This document shows positions 9,593 to 18,570 of a stretch of DNA of 64,000 nt, in pieces. The stretch covers positions 372,001-436,000 of the forward strand of contig NZ_JANUBZ010000001.1 in the NCBI RefSeq assembly GCF_024808665.1, read 5' to 3'. This stretch comes from Mucilaginibacter empetricola (GTDB taxonomy: Bacteria > Bacteroidota > Bacteroidia > Sphingobacteriales > Sphingobacteriaceae). Under the pieces are notes generated by a model. That model was not told the origin of the DNA. It searched no databases and saw nothing but the letters and a program-made list of their open reading frames with translations. The position numbers were made by a program, and so were the translations under genes. Every line of letters begins with the position of its first letter. The stretch's first letter is position 1.

Positions 9593-10609
9593 TTATTGCA
9601 TTACGCTAAGCCCCAACCCAACCTCATTATTCAGCACCCACTTGCCATCAACAAATTCGGGTAACAAATACGGATTATTGCTGGTTAAAAATGGCCCATC
9701 CAGATCGGCCCAGTCGCATTGGGGGGCGAGGGCGGCGGCGGCAAGGGTAGCGCAGCTGGTTTCGCTCATGCAGCCTATCATTACCTTTAAATCAAGCTCA
9801 CGGGCTTTCAGTATCATCTGGTGCGCTTCGTACATCCCGGCCGATTTCATCAACTTTATATTGATGCCGTGATAAACGCCTTTGGCTTTTGCCACATCCA
9901 GCAAGCGTTGTACCGATTCATCGCCAATAATAGGTATCGGGCTGCGTTCGGTAAGCCAGGCGTTGCTATCTGGGTCGGTTTTTAGCATGGGTTGCTCAAT
10001 CAGCAATACACCTTGCTCGTGCAGCCAATGGGTCATATCCAGACTTTGCTGCAAATCTGTCCAGCCCTGGTTAGCGTCAACAAACAGTGGCAAATCAGTT
10101 ACCGTGCGGATGGTGTTGATCAAGTCTTTATCACTGTCGCGGCCAAGTTTAACTTTGATGATTTTACAATCGGGGTTTTCCTTTACTTTTTGAACAATTA
10201 CTTCGGGCGTATCAATACCAATGGTAAAGCTGGTTAAAGGCATTTTAGCGGGATTACTGCCTAATATTTGCCAGCAGGGCTGCTGTTGCAGCTTGCCTTC
10301 CAAATCGTGCAGGGCAATGTCAATACCTGCTTTAATGGCCGGGTTACCGGGTGCAATATTATCCAGGTAGGCCATTATCTCCTCAAAATTAAAAGGGCAT
10401 TTAAACTGGCGGGCATCAACCTTGTTTAAAAAAGCGGTGGCACTTTCATAGCTTTCGCCCATGTAAGGTACCATAGAGGCTTCGCCATAGCCGGTATGGC
10501 CCTCATGCTCAATTTGCAGCAGCATTACAGGGGTTGACGTGCGCGAAAACTTAGCGATAGTGAAAGTGTGCCGCAGCAGCAGTTCAAATGGTTGGAAAGT
10601 CAGTATCAT
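9593..10609 (-). CDS. Dipeptide epimerase (L-Ala-D/L-Glu epimerase type), enolase superfamily
   Basis: 338 residues from the ATG at 10609 (MILTFQPFEL), chosen because a -7 element lies 8 bp upstream and the longer frame adds only polar residues. Muconate-lactonizing-type motifs are present: KVKLG (catalytic KxK), VDANQGW, IEQP and GDES for the three metal ligands, and NIKLMKSAG for the second catalytic lysine. The string TSFTIGIDTPE before KxK is typical of Ala-Glu epimerases, which rework the murein dipeptide during wall recycling. It is divergent from the gene at 10664; the start codons are 54 bp apart. The exact dipeptide specificity is not certain. Confidence 0.9.
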   Translation of the reverse strand: MILTFQPFELLLRHTFTIAKFSRTSTPVMLLQIEHEGHTGYGEASMVPYMGESYESATAFLNKVDARQFKCPFNFEEIMAYLDNIAPGNPAIKAGIDIALHDLEGKLQQQPCWQILGSNPAKMPLTSFTIGIDTPEVIVQKVKENPDCKIIKVKLGRDSDKDLINTIRTVTDLPLFVDANQGWTDLQQSLDMTHWLHEQGVLLIEQPMLKTDPDSNAWLTERSPIPIIGDESVQRLLDVAKAKGVYHGINIKLMKSAGMYEAHQMILKARELDLKVMIGCMSETSCATLAAAALAPQCDWADLDGPFLTSNNPYLLPEFVDGKWVLNNEVGLGLSVMQ

Positions 10610-10617
10610 GTTAAATT

Positions 10618-10625
10618 CAAAGCTA
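10618..10625 (-). promoter_or_regulatory. -7 element TAGCTTTG for the epimerase gene
   Basis: An exact TAnnTTTG match 8 bp upstream of the ATG at 10609. It forms a divergent pair with the element at 10651-10658. Confidence 0.5.
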
Positions 10626-10650
10626 AAATTTTCTTGCCGGATTTGATGCT

Positions 10651-10658
10651 TATCTTTG
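10651..10658 (+). promoter_or_regulatory. -7 element TATCTTTG for the 10664 gene
   Basis: An exact TAnnTTTG match ending 5 bp before the ATG at 10664. This decides that start over the longer open frame beginning at 10568, which would run through both promoters. Confidence 0.55.
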
Positions 10659-10663
10659 CGCCC

Positions 10664-11653
10664 ATGCCCGAACAAATTTATAACCCGTTTACCGCTTTTA
10701 ATTTTAGCAACCGCAACTGCTTTTTAACCGGACAAACCCTTAGCACCGAGGAAGAAAAGATACAGGTTTTTCCGCAATGGTTAATGAGCCGCTACGCGCT
10801 GGAAGATAAGGCCTTTAAAATGCTCGACGAAAGCATGGCTACCTATAAAGATATTAAGATACCCTGTTCGGCACATATTAATGAAGCTTATCTGGAACCG
10901 CTGGAAGCAGAAATTGCAGCCGCTTTTGAGATTGGTTATGATGGGGTAAAGGAGCTGGACGAACTAAAACTATTTCAATGGGCAGGCAAACTATTGTACG
11001 GCATTATATTTAACGAGATACAAAGTGGCATTAAACTACAGCATTCGCAGGGCGAGGAGTTTAATATTTCGCAATCCATCATCCACAAGTTCAGCAACCT
11101 GCATTTAATGCTGCAAAGCCTTAATTTGCCCATTACGTTCGAGGATTTTAAGCCCTACAGCATATTTTTATTTAAGGTTGATAATAACCCCGAGGAGTTT
11201 GGCTATCGCGATGAGATCAATACGCAAACTTTTTCACTGCGGATAAAAGACTTTGGATTGATTATTTGTTTGCAGGATAATGGTGCCAATAAGTATTATC
11301 ACCAGGAAATATCACAAAAAATACTAAACGAAATACTTCACCCTATTCAGTTTGAAGAATTTAGCGGACGGGTATTTTACTCGGCTTACCTGTTTAACCG
11401 CCTGCCTGAGTATAATATTTTGCCGGTTGGCGATGATATTTACATAGAGGCAATGCCCTTGCGCGGTATGAGCAGCAAGCCATTGTTTGACCACTGGGTA
11501 GGCAAAACCTTTGGCCAGGTGCTGGAAAGCTTCTGGAAAAACTGGGGATTTTTGCTGCTGGAAATCATCAAAAACCCCGAAAAACCCATGAGCTTTTTAT
11601 TTAAGGCAGATGGCAGCCTGATTAGTGCAACAGAGATTGAACTCCCTCGGTAA
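10664..11653 (+). CDS. Conserved hypothetical protein, unrecognised
   Basis: 329 residues starting MPEQIYNPFTAFNFSNRNCFLTG. I do not recognise the family. It has no signal peptide or clear membrane segment, so it is probably cytoplasmic. It is rich in aromatic and acidic residues with alternating helices; the FSNRNCFLTG stretch near the N-terminus and the PVGDDIYIEAMPLRGMS stretch near residue 260 look like conserved blocks. Codon use matches the neighbours. It overlaps the convergent rhomboid gene by 32 bp at the 3' end and is transcribed divergently from the epimerase gene. Confidence 0.7.
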   Translation: MPEQIYNPFTAFNFSNRNCFLTGQTLSTEEEKIQVFPQWLMSRYALEDKAFKMLDESMATYKDIKIPCSAHINEAYLEPLEAEIAAAFEIGYDGVKELDELKLFQWAGKLLYGIIFNEIQSGIKLQHSQGEEFNISQSIIHKFSNLHLMLQSLNLPITFEDFKPYSIFLFKVDNNPEEFGYRDEINTQTFSLRIKDFGLIICLQDNGANKYYHQEISQKILNEILHPIQFEEFSGRVFYSAYLFNRLPEYNILPVGDDIYIEAMPLRGMSSKPLFDHWVGKTFGQVLESFWKNWGFLLLEIIKNPEKPMSFLFKADGSLISATEIELPR

Positions 11654-12254
11654 TTTGTTCTATAAAGCCATGCACAACATGAGGCATCAATACAATAGTG
11701 ATCAGCAAGCCGCTTAAAGCCCCAAACATGTGCGCATCGTGGTTAATATTATCGCGCGAGTGTTTGGAAGCGTAATTACAATAAACCAGATACAACGCGC
11801 CAAATATTACAGCTGGGATACCTATCGGGATAGGCATAATCATCATTTTTGATAGCGGATCGAACAAAATAAAGCTGAATATTACCGCGCTCACCGCTCC
11901 CGATGCACCAAGGCTATGGTACCAATCATCATTACGATGTTTGTAAACGGTTGGCAAATCGCTTAATATTAAGCTTACAAAATATAGCGTTCCAAATTGC
12001 CAGTGCCCCAGCATGCTTTCTAAACGGAAAGCGAAAAAATAGAACGACAGCATGTTAAAAAACAGGTGCATCCAGTCATTGTGAATTAATCCGCTGGTAA
12101 TCAGCGTATAAATTCGGTGCTTGCGCGATACACTGTAAGGGTGCAAAATCATATTGGCATACAAATTATCATTTGAAAATGCCATTATTGAGGTTAGTGT
12201 AGTTATTGCAAATATGAATGACGCCACCGGCGCCACCATCAGGTATTCCATCAT
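11622..12254 (-). CDS. Rhomboid family intramembrane serine protease
   Basis: 210 residues with about six membrane segments. Rhomboid hallmarks are the HNDWMHLFFNM helix, the catalytic serine in LGASGAVSA, and the catalytic histidine in the last helix (HDAHMFGALSG). Rhomboids cleave single-pass membrane proteins inside the bilayer. The start overlaps the stop of the upstream M14 gene (ATGA type), so the two are translationally coupled. The 3' end overlaps the convergent hypothetical gene by 32 bp. It is the first of three rhomboid genes in the window; the others are at 56188 and 57179. Confidence 0.9.
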   Translation of the reverse strand: MMEYLMVAPVASFIFAITTLTSIMAFSNDNLYANMILHPYSVSRKHRIYTLITSGLIHNDWMHLFFNMLSFYFFAFRLESMLGHWQFGTLYFVSLILSDLPTVYKHRNDDWYHSLGASGAVSAVIFSFILFDPLSKMMIMPIPIGIPAVIFGALYLVYCNYASKHSRDNINHDAHMFGALSGLLITIVLMPHVVHGFIEQITEGVQSLLH

Positions 12255-13993
12255 TTCAAATCGAGTTTTGTTTCAGTAAGTATTCTGCCTACGGGGTAAC
12301 GCAGGTAGGTTTTTTCAAAATAAGGCGAGTTGCGGTAAACAAAGTTTAACTGCGCTGCTGCGCTATTGGCCAGTTTTGGATTGTCGGATTTTTCCTTATC
12401 CAGTTTTTTTCTAAGATCAGGATCGCTTTTTAATAATTGGGCGGCAACATCCTCAAACACATAGTTCGAGAAATATTCTTTCTCGCCTAAAACAGAATCA
12501 AAAAAGTTCCATGCAAAAAAAGAATCAACACCCTGGGGCTCAAGTGTTTCCACAATATACCGGTTAAGCGATTGATTGGTATAAACCACATAATCACCGG
12601 CATAAAATTTCACTTTGGTATCCACCGGGTTCAGCTTAACATCGGTATGCAGGTAATGCCCTTCGTATGGCCTTGGCGCTGTTTTGTAATCACCAATATA
12701 ATACATCTGTAAATCCAGCGTGGTGTCATGCTCCAGGCGATGCAGTTTAACGTTGTTCAGCTTAAAAAGCTCTATTACCTTTCCCCATGCCTGTGGTATA
12801 ACGTAGGCCAAAGGCTTTTCAACTGTTTCGGTAGCTTTATAGTTATCGTAATATTTTATGGTTTTGGTATACGGCTTATCACGGTCGTAATATAAACGTG
12901 GTAGTCCGCTTACTTCGCTGGTTTTATAGCCGGCGGTGTAACCTTTAAATACCAGCGTATCTACATGCTGCGTATCTACATCCCAATTAAGGGCAAAGGT
13001 TTTTTGTTGCTCTACCTGTTCATCGGCTTTATGCTTTAGCTCGCCTATTAAAACGGCATCACGCTCGTTGATATCAATCAACCCCTGCATAAAATCGTAG
13101 GTAGCATAAACGCGTTTATCAAATGATTTTAACATGTGGGTTTCGGTAATATAGCTGATAATGTTATGCTGTGAGGTATACCCGGTAGCAAAACGAGGCG
13201 TCTCCAAAAAGCTTACAATGCCCGAATCAGGACTTGCGTCTTCGCTTTCCACATAAGGCGTCATTTCATAACCGCTTTTTTTCATATGCGCATACATGTA
13301 TGGCGATAGCGTTTTTGAAGTATAATCGGCCAGTATAGGGTTTTGCTTGTTCTTTTGGGTCTCAATCAGCGTCATTACGTATTGATAATCAGCGCCATCG
13401 CTGGTATGGTTATCCAAAAATATTTCTGGATTCCAGGTGTTCAGTATTTTTTCGAAAGCAAGTGCATTTTTGCTATCAGCCTTAATAAAATCGCGGTTAA
13501 GGTCAAGATTGCGATAGTTCCCTCTGAAACCATAAGCCCTTGGCCCGTTTTGGTTAATACGGCTCAATCCGCGGTTTAAACATCCGTCAATATTATAAAC
13601 AGCAATAAAGCAAAGCACTACATTTTTGGGTAGTTCATTTTTCTTCAGCAAATCGCGGGTAAGCATCATGCTGGCGTCGATACCTTCTGGCTCGCCGGGG
13701 TGAATGCCGTTGTTGATAAGCAATATCCTTTTGTTTTGCTTTTTGATGAGCGATGGATCAAAAACCTTATCGCGCGATAAAACAACCAGCGTAAGCGGTT
13801 TGCCTACATCGGTAGTACCGTAGTTAAGCAACTTCATTTGCGGATAATGCTTGGCCAGCTCCTCATAATAGGTAATTACCTCGTTATAGGTAGCTGTATA
13901 GTTTTTATCCTTACTTAATTCAAACGGGGTAAGCTGTGCCTTAGCATGCAAAAAAGTAATGCTAATGATGGCTGCAAATAAAATCTTCTTCAT
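12251..13993 (-). CDS. Secreted M14-family zinc carboxypeptidase
   Basis: 580 residues with a clear signal peptide, MKKILFAAIISITFLHAKAQ. The zinc-site motif HPGEPEG (HxxE) lies at about 96-99, and the third ligand histidine is in LDNHTSDGADY. A candidate catalytic glutamate is in SYITETHMLK near residue 290. The M14 domain covers roughly 20-330; the rest is a C-terminal region of unknown role, common in long Bacteroidota M14 proteins. It probably works in the periplasm or outside the cell on peptides. It is the first gene of a two-gene operon with the rhomboid gene, with a -7 element 14 bp upstream. Confidence 0.9.
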   Translation of the reverse strand: MKKILFAAIISITFLHAKAQLTPFELSKDKNYTATYNEVITYYEELAKHYPQMKLLNYGTTDVGKPLTLVVLSRDKVFDPSLIKKQNKRILLINNGIHPGEPEGIDASMMLTRDLLKKNELPKNVVLCFIAVYNIDGCLNRGLSRINQNGPRAYGFRGNYRNLDLNRDFIKADSKNALAFEKILNTWNPEIFLDNHTSDGADYQYVMTLIETQKNKQNPILADYTSKTLSPYMYAHMKKSGYEMTPYVESEDASPDSGIVSFLETPRFATGYTSQHNIISYITETHMLKSFDKRVYATYDFMQGLIDINERDAVLIGELKHKADEQVEQQKTFALNWDVDTQHVDTLVFKGYTAGYKTSEVSGLPRLYYDRDKPYTKTIKYYDNYKATETVEKPLAYVIPQAWGKVIELFKLNNVKLHRLEHDTTLDLQMYYIGDYKTAPRPYEGHYLHTDVKLNPVDTKVKFYAGDYVVYTNQSLNRYIVETLEPQGVDSFFAWNFFDSVLGEKEYFSNYVFEDVAAQLLKSDPDLRKKLDKEKSDNPKLANSAAAQLNFVYRNSPYFEKTYLRYPVGRILTETKLDLK

Positions 13994-14007
13994 TAAAAAG
14001 CTTTTGG

Positions 14008-14015
14008 CAAATATA
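14008..14015 (-). promoter_or_regulatory. -7 element TATATTTG for the M14 gene
   Basis: An exact TAnnTTTG match on the minus strand, 14 bp before the ATG at 13993. Confidence 0.5.
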
Positions 14016-14042
14016 AATATGGAAGTGTAATAACAAAGGAGA

Positions 14043-14402
14043 TTAAAAACTACCGGTTGTTATTTGTTCCTGTAATTTTTTAGGAAGACTCTTAAGTATC
14101 AAATCGTAGGAGTGATCAATCATATTATGCAGCTGTTTAATGGTCAGCGTGCCGTCCATGTAAACGGTGTTCCACAGTTTTTTATTCATGTGGTAACCGG
14201 GTATTACTTCAGTATGCTTTTCGCGCAGCTCGATGGCCAGTTCGGGGTCGCATTTTACATTAAAGCGGTTACCCTGACTAATGCTGCAAAGCAAAAATAT
14301 TTTTTCACCCACTTTAAACACAAGGGTATCCTCGCCAAATGGTAAACCTTCGGTAACACCCTGTTTTAGCAGGCAGTAGTCGCGCAGTTCCTCAATATTC
14401 AA
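14043..14402 (-). CDS. MmcQ/YjbR family protein
   Basis: A 119-residue cytoplasmic protein. It has the YjbR pattern: an N-terminal helix (MNIEELRDYCLLKQGVTE), then PFGEDTLVFKVGEKIFLL, KCDPELAIELRE, PGYHMNKKLWNTV and a C-terminal SYDLILKSLPKK helix. The family has a double-wing DNA-binding-like fold, but its function is unclear. It follows the 14407-15141 gene by 4 bp on the same strand, so it is probably co-transcribed with it. Confidence 0.85.
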   Translation of the reverse strand: MNIEELRDYCLLKQGVTEGLPFGEDTLVFKVGEKIFLLCSISQGNRFNVKCDPELAIELREKHTEVIPGYHMNKKLWNTVYMDGTLTIKQLHNMIDHSYDLILKSLPKKLQEQITTGSF

Positions 14403-14406
14403 TTTA

Positions 14407-15141
14407 TTAATTGAAAGTTCTGATTATCTTATTGTAAGCAACAGTATTGCCAAAGAAATATTTAAATCCGATAGTTATTTGTCTGTACTGATCTGACGAG
14501 TCGTTTTTGAATTTAGACGATGGGTCATTATATCCGTCCAAACCTTCGCCGTAAACAAAACTATGTACGTAGCCCAAATCAATGGCATAGGCTGGCTGGT
14601 TATAATCGTCAAATATTTTAAACTCATAACCAAACCTTAGCGGAATGGTTGGGCTTATACTATTATTTTTACCCGGAAAAACATAAGTTAATGGTCCGTT
14701 GGCGGCAATAACATTGGTGCGCTGTACCTTATTGTTATTTATAACAATACCAAATCCTGTACCTGCGTAAAAGTTTTTAATAGCATTTAAAAACCCGCTA
14801 CCTTCGTAGTCAATACCTGCACCCAGCTGAACATCAGCATGAACAATAAGCGCATAAAAGTTATTGCTATACTGGCGGCCAAATGGATCAAGATTGGTAG
14901 TAAGCCCTCCACCGGATAGCTTTCCGACTTGAAGTTCGGCCTCTATCGGCAAATAAGGGTTGTAGTTGTAAATATAGTTAAAATTTACGCCTACGTGGCT
15001 ATTTTGTTGGGTAATGTTGGTGTAACCGCGCTCGTAACTTGCGTCCATACCCCAACCCGATTCATAATAGTTATAGCCACTTTGAGCTTTTACGGAACCT
15101 GCTACTAATAGCGCTATGATAAAAAAATAATACTTTTTCAA
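14407..15141 (-). CDS. Probable outer-membrane beta-barrel protein
   Basis: 244 residues with a signal peptide, (M)KKYYFFIIALLVAGSVKAQ. The only start that keeps this signal is TTG at 15141, since an in-frame stop lies four codons upstream and no ATG intervenes. The mature part is rich in Gly, Tyr, Asn and alternating hydrophobic residues (GVNFNYIYNYN, PLRFGYEFKIF, ITIGFKYFFG) and ends with an amphipathic strand, as in small outer-membrane barrels. The ligand or role is unknown. It is transcribed together with the YjbR gene downstream. Confidence 0.65.
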   Translation of the reverse strand: MKKYYFFIIALLVAGSVKAQSGYNYYESGWGMDASYERGYTNITQQNSHVGVNFNYIYNYNPYLPIEAELQVGKLSGGGLTTNLDPFGRQYSNNFYALIVHADVQLGAGIDYEGSGFLNAIKNFYAGTGFGIVINNNKVQRTNVIAANGPLTYVFPGKNNSISPTIPLRFGYEFKIFDDYNQPAYAIDLGYVHSFVYGEGLDGYNDPSSKFKNDSSDQYRQITIGFKYFFGNTVAYNKIIRTFN

Positions 15142-15216
15142 CGTTAAATGTTAATCAATATTTACAATTTTGGGGCCTGTTTCAAAAATAGAAAAAATAT
15201 CCTATAAATACCTGTT

Positions 15217-16467
15217 ATGACTGTTAAATCACCGTTTAATTTCACTGTTGCCGACAGATTTTTAAAGTACGTAACCATCGATACGCAATCTGATCCGGCC
15301 TCTGATACCGTACCATCAACCGCAAAACAAAAAGATTTGGGTAGGCTGTTAGCAGCAGAGCTTCAATCCATTGGCATTACAGATGCTCATTTGGATGAAT
15401 ACGGGTACTTATACGCAACAATACCGTCAAATGTTGGGAAATCTGTCCCGGTAATTTGTTTTTGTTCGCACATGGATACTGCACCCGATTGCAGCGGAAC
15501 AGGTGTAACGCCTATTGTACACAAAAACTACCAGGGTCATGATATTATTTTACCCGATGATAATACGCAAATAATAAGGCTAAAAGAGCACCCCGATCTT
15601 AAAAATCAGATCGGTAATGATATTATAACGGCAAGCGGTTTAACACTTCTTGGTGCCGATAACAAAGCCGGTGTAGCCGAAATTATGGATGCCTGCTATC
15701 AACTAATTAATCACCCCGAAATAAAACACGGTACCATAAGGATATTATTTACACCCGATGAGGAGATTGGCCGTGGTGTGGATAAGGTTGATATAGAAAA
15801 ACTGGGTGCTTTTGCCGGTTATACTATGGATGGTGAAAGTGCCGGGAATATGGAAAATGAAACATTTTCGGCAGATGGCGCCAAACTTATTATAACAGGT
15901 GTTAGCTCGCATCCAGGCTTTGCAAAAGGCAAAATGGAAAGCGCTATAAAAATAGCCGGACAAATTATTGCCGCACTACCCGTTGAACTTTCGCCCGAAG
16001 CAACAGATGGCATGGAAGGTTTTGTGCACCCGGTTGGTGTAGAGGGTCATGTGGAAACCGCCAGCATTGATTTTATCATCAGGGATTTTGACGATGCCAA
16101 ATTAAAGGAGCATGCTGATGTGATAAGAAAAGTAGCCGATAATGTATTGAAACACTTCCCGGGTTCATCGTACCAGTTACAGGTGAAAACACAATATCGT
16201 AACATGAAAAGTGTATTGGATAGGCATCCTCAGATTGTTGAATACGGCATGGAAGCCATGAAACGTGCCGGACTTAATGCCAAACTGTGCAGTATACGCG
16301 GTGGTACAGATGGTTCGCGCCTTTCATTTATGGGCCTGCCATGCCCCAATATTTTTGCCGGTGAACATGCTTTTCACAGCAAGCACGAATGGGTATCTGT
16401 TCAGGATATGCAAAAGGCGGTAGAAACCATTTTACATTTATGCACTATTTGGGAAGAACGCAGCTAA
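15217..16467 (+). CDS. pepT: Peptidase T (tripeptide aminopeptidase)
   Basis: 416 residues, the normal length for this M20B metallopeptidase, which removes the N-terminal residue of tripeptides in the cytoplasm. Di-zinc site motifs are present: CSHMDTAPDCSG (His and catalytic Asp), LLGADNKAGVAE (bridging Asp), FTPDEEIGRG (catalytic and metal Glu), MDGESAG, and the C-terminal EHAFHSKHEW histidine. IRGGTDGSRLSFMGLP is the usual substrate-binding block. It is divergent from the barrel gene at 14407-15141. Confidence 0.96.
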   Translation: MTVKSPFNFTVADRFLKYVTIDTQSDPASDTVPSTAKQKDLGRLLAAELQSIGITDAHLDEYGYLYATIPSNVGKSVPVICFCSHMDTAPDCSGTGVTPIVHKNYQGHDIILPDDNTQIIRLKEHPDLKNQIGNDIITASGLTLLGADNKAGVAEIMDACYQLINHPEIKHGTIRILFTPDEEIGRGVDKVDIEKLGAFAGYTMDGESAGNMENETFSADGAKLIITGVSSHPGFAKGKMESAIKIAGQIIAALPVELSPEATDGMEGFVHPVGVEGHVETASIDFIIRDFDDAKLKEHADVIRKVADNVLKHFPGSSYQLQVKTQYRNMKSVLDRHPQIVEYGMEAMKRAGLNAKLCSIRGGTDGSRLSFMGLPCPNIFAGEHAFHSKHEWVSVQDMQKAVETILHLCTIWEERS

Positions 16468-16556
16468 CCCCTGTAACAATTTTATGAGTAATGACTTATC
16501 TGCCATGAACTTGGTAGATTTATAAAAATAAGCCTCACCCTTATTTTTAATTACTA

Positions 16557-17246
16557 ATGAAAAAAACACTCATTTTACTTTTATTACAGATTGGCGTTGC
16601 CAGTACAATGTATGCGCAGGATAAGCACTGGCACTATTTATTTGATGGAAAATCAATAAACGAATTACGCGGATATCAGATGGATACCTTTCCTGATGCA
16701 TGGAAAGTGGAAGATGGCGCACTGGTTGCACAAACCGGTGTTCCTAATGTAGACCTGGTAACAAAAGATACCTATACTAATTTTGACCTGACACTTGAAT
16801 GGGCGATGTCAAAAGCAGGGAACAGCGGCATTTTTTACAATGTGCAGGAAAAAACAACCCACGAATCAGGCAACGGAAACAGTCCCAACTGGTTAGATAA
16901 TTTTGAATTTCAGTTGCTGGATGATATTGATTTTAATGACCATGAGCCCAGACGTTCGGCCGGTTCGCTTTATGACCTCATCACCCCGCAAAACAAACAC
17001 CTGAAACCTGTTGGTGAGTATAACACAGCCCGTTTACTGGTTAATCATGGCCATGTGGAACAATGGGTTAACGGCGTAAAAGTAGTTGAATATGAGCTGG
17101 GATCGGCGGAGATTAATGAACTGATCAGCAAAAGCAAGTACAGGAATAACCCTAATTTTGCCAAATCAACCAGCGGCCATATCATGTTTCAACATCATGG
17201 ACAAAAGGTTTGGCTTAGAAACATAAAAATTAAGCGCTTATCATAA
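16557..17246 (+). CDS. Secreted DUF1080 (3-keto-disaccharide hydrolase family) protein
   Basis: 229 residues with signal peptide MKKTLILLLLQIGVASTMYAQ. The fold signature of the family is visible: HYLFDGKSINELRGY, WKVEDGALVA, FDLTLEWAMSKAGNSGIFYNV, FEFQLLDD, AGSLYDLI, and the end GHIMFQHHGQKVWLRNIKIK. Members are concanavalin-like periplasmic proteins; the Pfam family is named for hydrolysis of 3-keto-glycosides. A second member at 38665 sits with a sugar oxidoreductase. This copy stands alone after pepT and is convergent with the thioredoxin gene. Confidence 0.9.
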   Translation: MKKTLILLLLQIGVASTMYAQDKHWHYLFDGKSINELRGYQMDTFPDAWKVEDGALVAQTGVPNVDLVTKDTYTNFDLTLEWAMSKAGNSGIFYNVQEKTTHESGNGNSPNWLDNFEFQLLDDIDFNDHEPRRSAGSLYDLITPQNKHLKPVGEYNTARLLVNHGHVEQWVNGVKVVEYELGSAEINELISKSKYRNNPNFAKSTSGHIMFQHHGQKVWLRNIKIKRLS

Positions 17247-17250
17247 GAAG

Positions 17251-17293
17251 ATGGCTTTATATCGACGGGGTTGCTTGTTCGATATAAAGCCAT
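17251..17293. terminator. Bidirectional terminator hairpin
   Basis: A perfect 15-bp stem, ATGGCTTTATATCGA and its complement, with a 13-base loop between the convergent DUF1080 and TlpA-like genes. It starts 4 bp after the DUF1080 stop. Confidence 0.75.
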
Positions 17294-17299
17294 TTCCTC

Positions 17300-18544
17300 T
17301 TATTTCTCTGCCAGTAAATCGTCTGTCAGTTGTGTAAACTCGTCAATAAACTGGGTGTAATATTCGCCTGTGCCCGGGCCACTAAAGCCTGTATGTATTT
17401 TTCGTACATCACCCTTTTTATCAATAATAATAGTGGTAGGAAATCCTTTAAAATCTGCCAGCGCCGGCAAGCTTTTTTGCGGATCATCGCCACCTGGTGT
17501 ATAGCCGGTTATTAATAATGGATAGGGCACATTGAAATGATCTTTCAGCTGCTGCAGTGTTCTTTGCGATTTTGCAAAATCAGTGGTACGCTCATAAGCA
17601 AGGCCTATTACCTCAACACCTTTATCATGATACTTTGGATAATAGCTACCCACCAGGTAGTTTGTTTCGTCCATACAGTTTGGGCACCATGACCCTAATA
17701 TCTGCACAATAACCACCTTGTTTTTAAAACGACTATCGCTCAATGAAACGGTGTTGCCATTAATATCTTTAAAAGTAAAGTCAATTTTTTTATACCCCGG
17801 TTTTAATGCAGTCAACGAATAAGCATCAGGTAGTTTGGCGTTTGGATCTTTAACCGCTGTCCAGCTCTCATGACCTGAAATGCCTGCGAAAAACTCACCT
17901 TCGGTTATTGTTTTATCGTCATTAATTTTTGCCGTAAAGAAAAAAGCATGACCGCCATCAAAGCAGGAAAGATATAAATGATTGCCCAGTACGTTTCCCT
18001 GTAAAAAGCGGTAATCGCCGGTGGTGCTTAAAAAAGTGCCGGTTAGTGCAGATCCGTTTTGTTTAAACTCTCCAACCAACTCGTCTTTACCGGGGGTACC
18101 CGCCCCAAAGGTTGCTGCCCAACTACCGCTGATATCAAATGATGCTTTCTGTTCGTCTTTAAAAAACCGCCAGCTTGTATTTGGCGTTGCAATAAACGGC
18201 ACCTGCGAATCTTTGGTACCTAAATGCCTTATCCAAAAGCCTGTCAATCCATCGACATTCAATTTTAGCTTAAATTCCGAATCAAATAAGGGCATGCGGA
18301 TAAATACAGAATCGCCAATGGTTTTTACGTCGGGTACTTTAATACGTTCTGAACCGTTTAACACGGTTATTTGCTGATGACCATCAGTATCGGCAACAGC
18401 AAAATTAAACGGCACCAGGTTGCCCGATGATGTTGTTAACGCACCGCGCCAAACACCGGTTTGAAGCTTATTTTGTGCCAAAGCCATCCCCGAAAGGGAT
18501 ATAATCAATAAAATTGATAGGATAAGTCGTTTATTTATTAACAT
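17300..18544 (-). CDS. TlpA-like periplasmic thiol-disulfide protein with N-terminal extension
   Basis: 414 residues from the ATG at 18544, which begins the signal peptide MLINKRLILSILLIISLSGMALAQ; a TTG five codons upstream is less likely. Residues ~25-250 form a beta-rich region of the kind found in Bacteroidota before TlpA domains. From ~265 there is a thioredoxin-like domain with the redox motif GSWCPNCMDE, and a cis-Pro loop is likely at KGFPTTIIID. It is exported and probably reduces or isomerises disulfides in envelope proteins. It follows the acyl-CoA dehydrogenase gene on the same strand, about 26 bp away; a TACGTTTG box at 18548-18555 could also give it its own promoter. Confidence 0.85.
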   Translation of the reverse strand: MLINKRLILSILLIISLSGMALAQNKLQTGVWRGALTTSSGNLVPFNFAVADTDGHQQITVLNGSERIKVPDVKTIGDSVFIRMPLFDSEFKLKLNVDGLTGFWIRHLGTKDSQVPFIATPNTSWRFFKDEQKASFDISGSWAATFGAGTPGKDELVGEFKQNGSALTGTFLSTTGDYRFLQGNVLGNHLYLSCFDGGHAFFFTAKINDDKTITEGEFFAGISGHESWTAVKDPNAKLPDAYSLTALKPGYKKIDFTFKDINGNTVSLSDSRFKNKVVIVQILGSWCPNCMDETNYLVGSYYPKYHDKGVEVIGLAYERTTDFAKSQRTLQQLKDHFNVPYPLLITGYTPGGDDPQKSLPALADFKGFPTTIIIDKKGDVRKIHTGFSGPGTGEYYTQFIDEFTQLTDDLLAEK

Positions 18545-18570
18545 ATCCAAACGTATCAATTTTTTGTTAA

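Noticed and set aside
10568..10663. Longer N-terminus for the unrecognised protein
   Set aside because: The extension crosses the divergent promoters and overlaps the epimerase start; the ATG at 10664 follows a -7 element.
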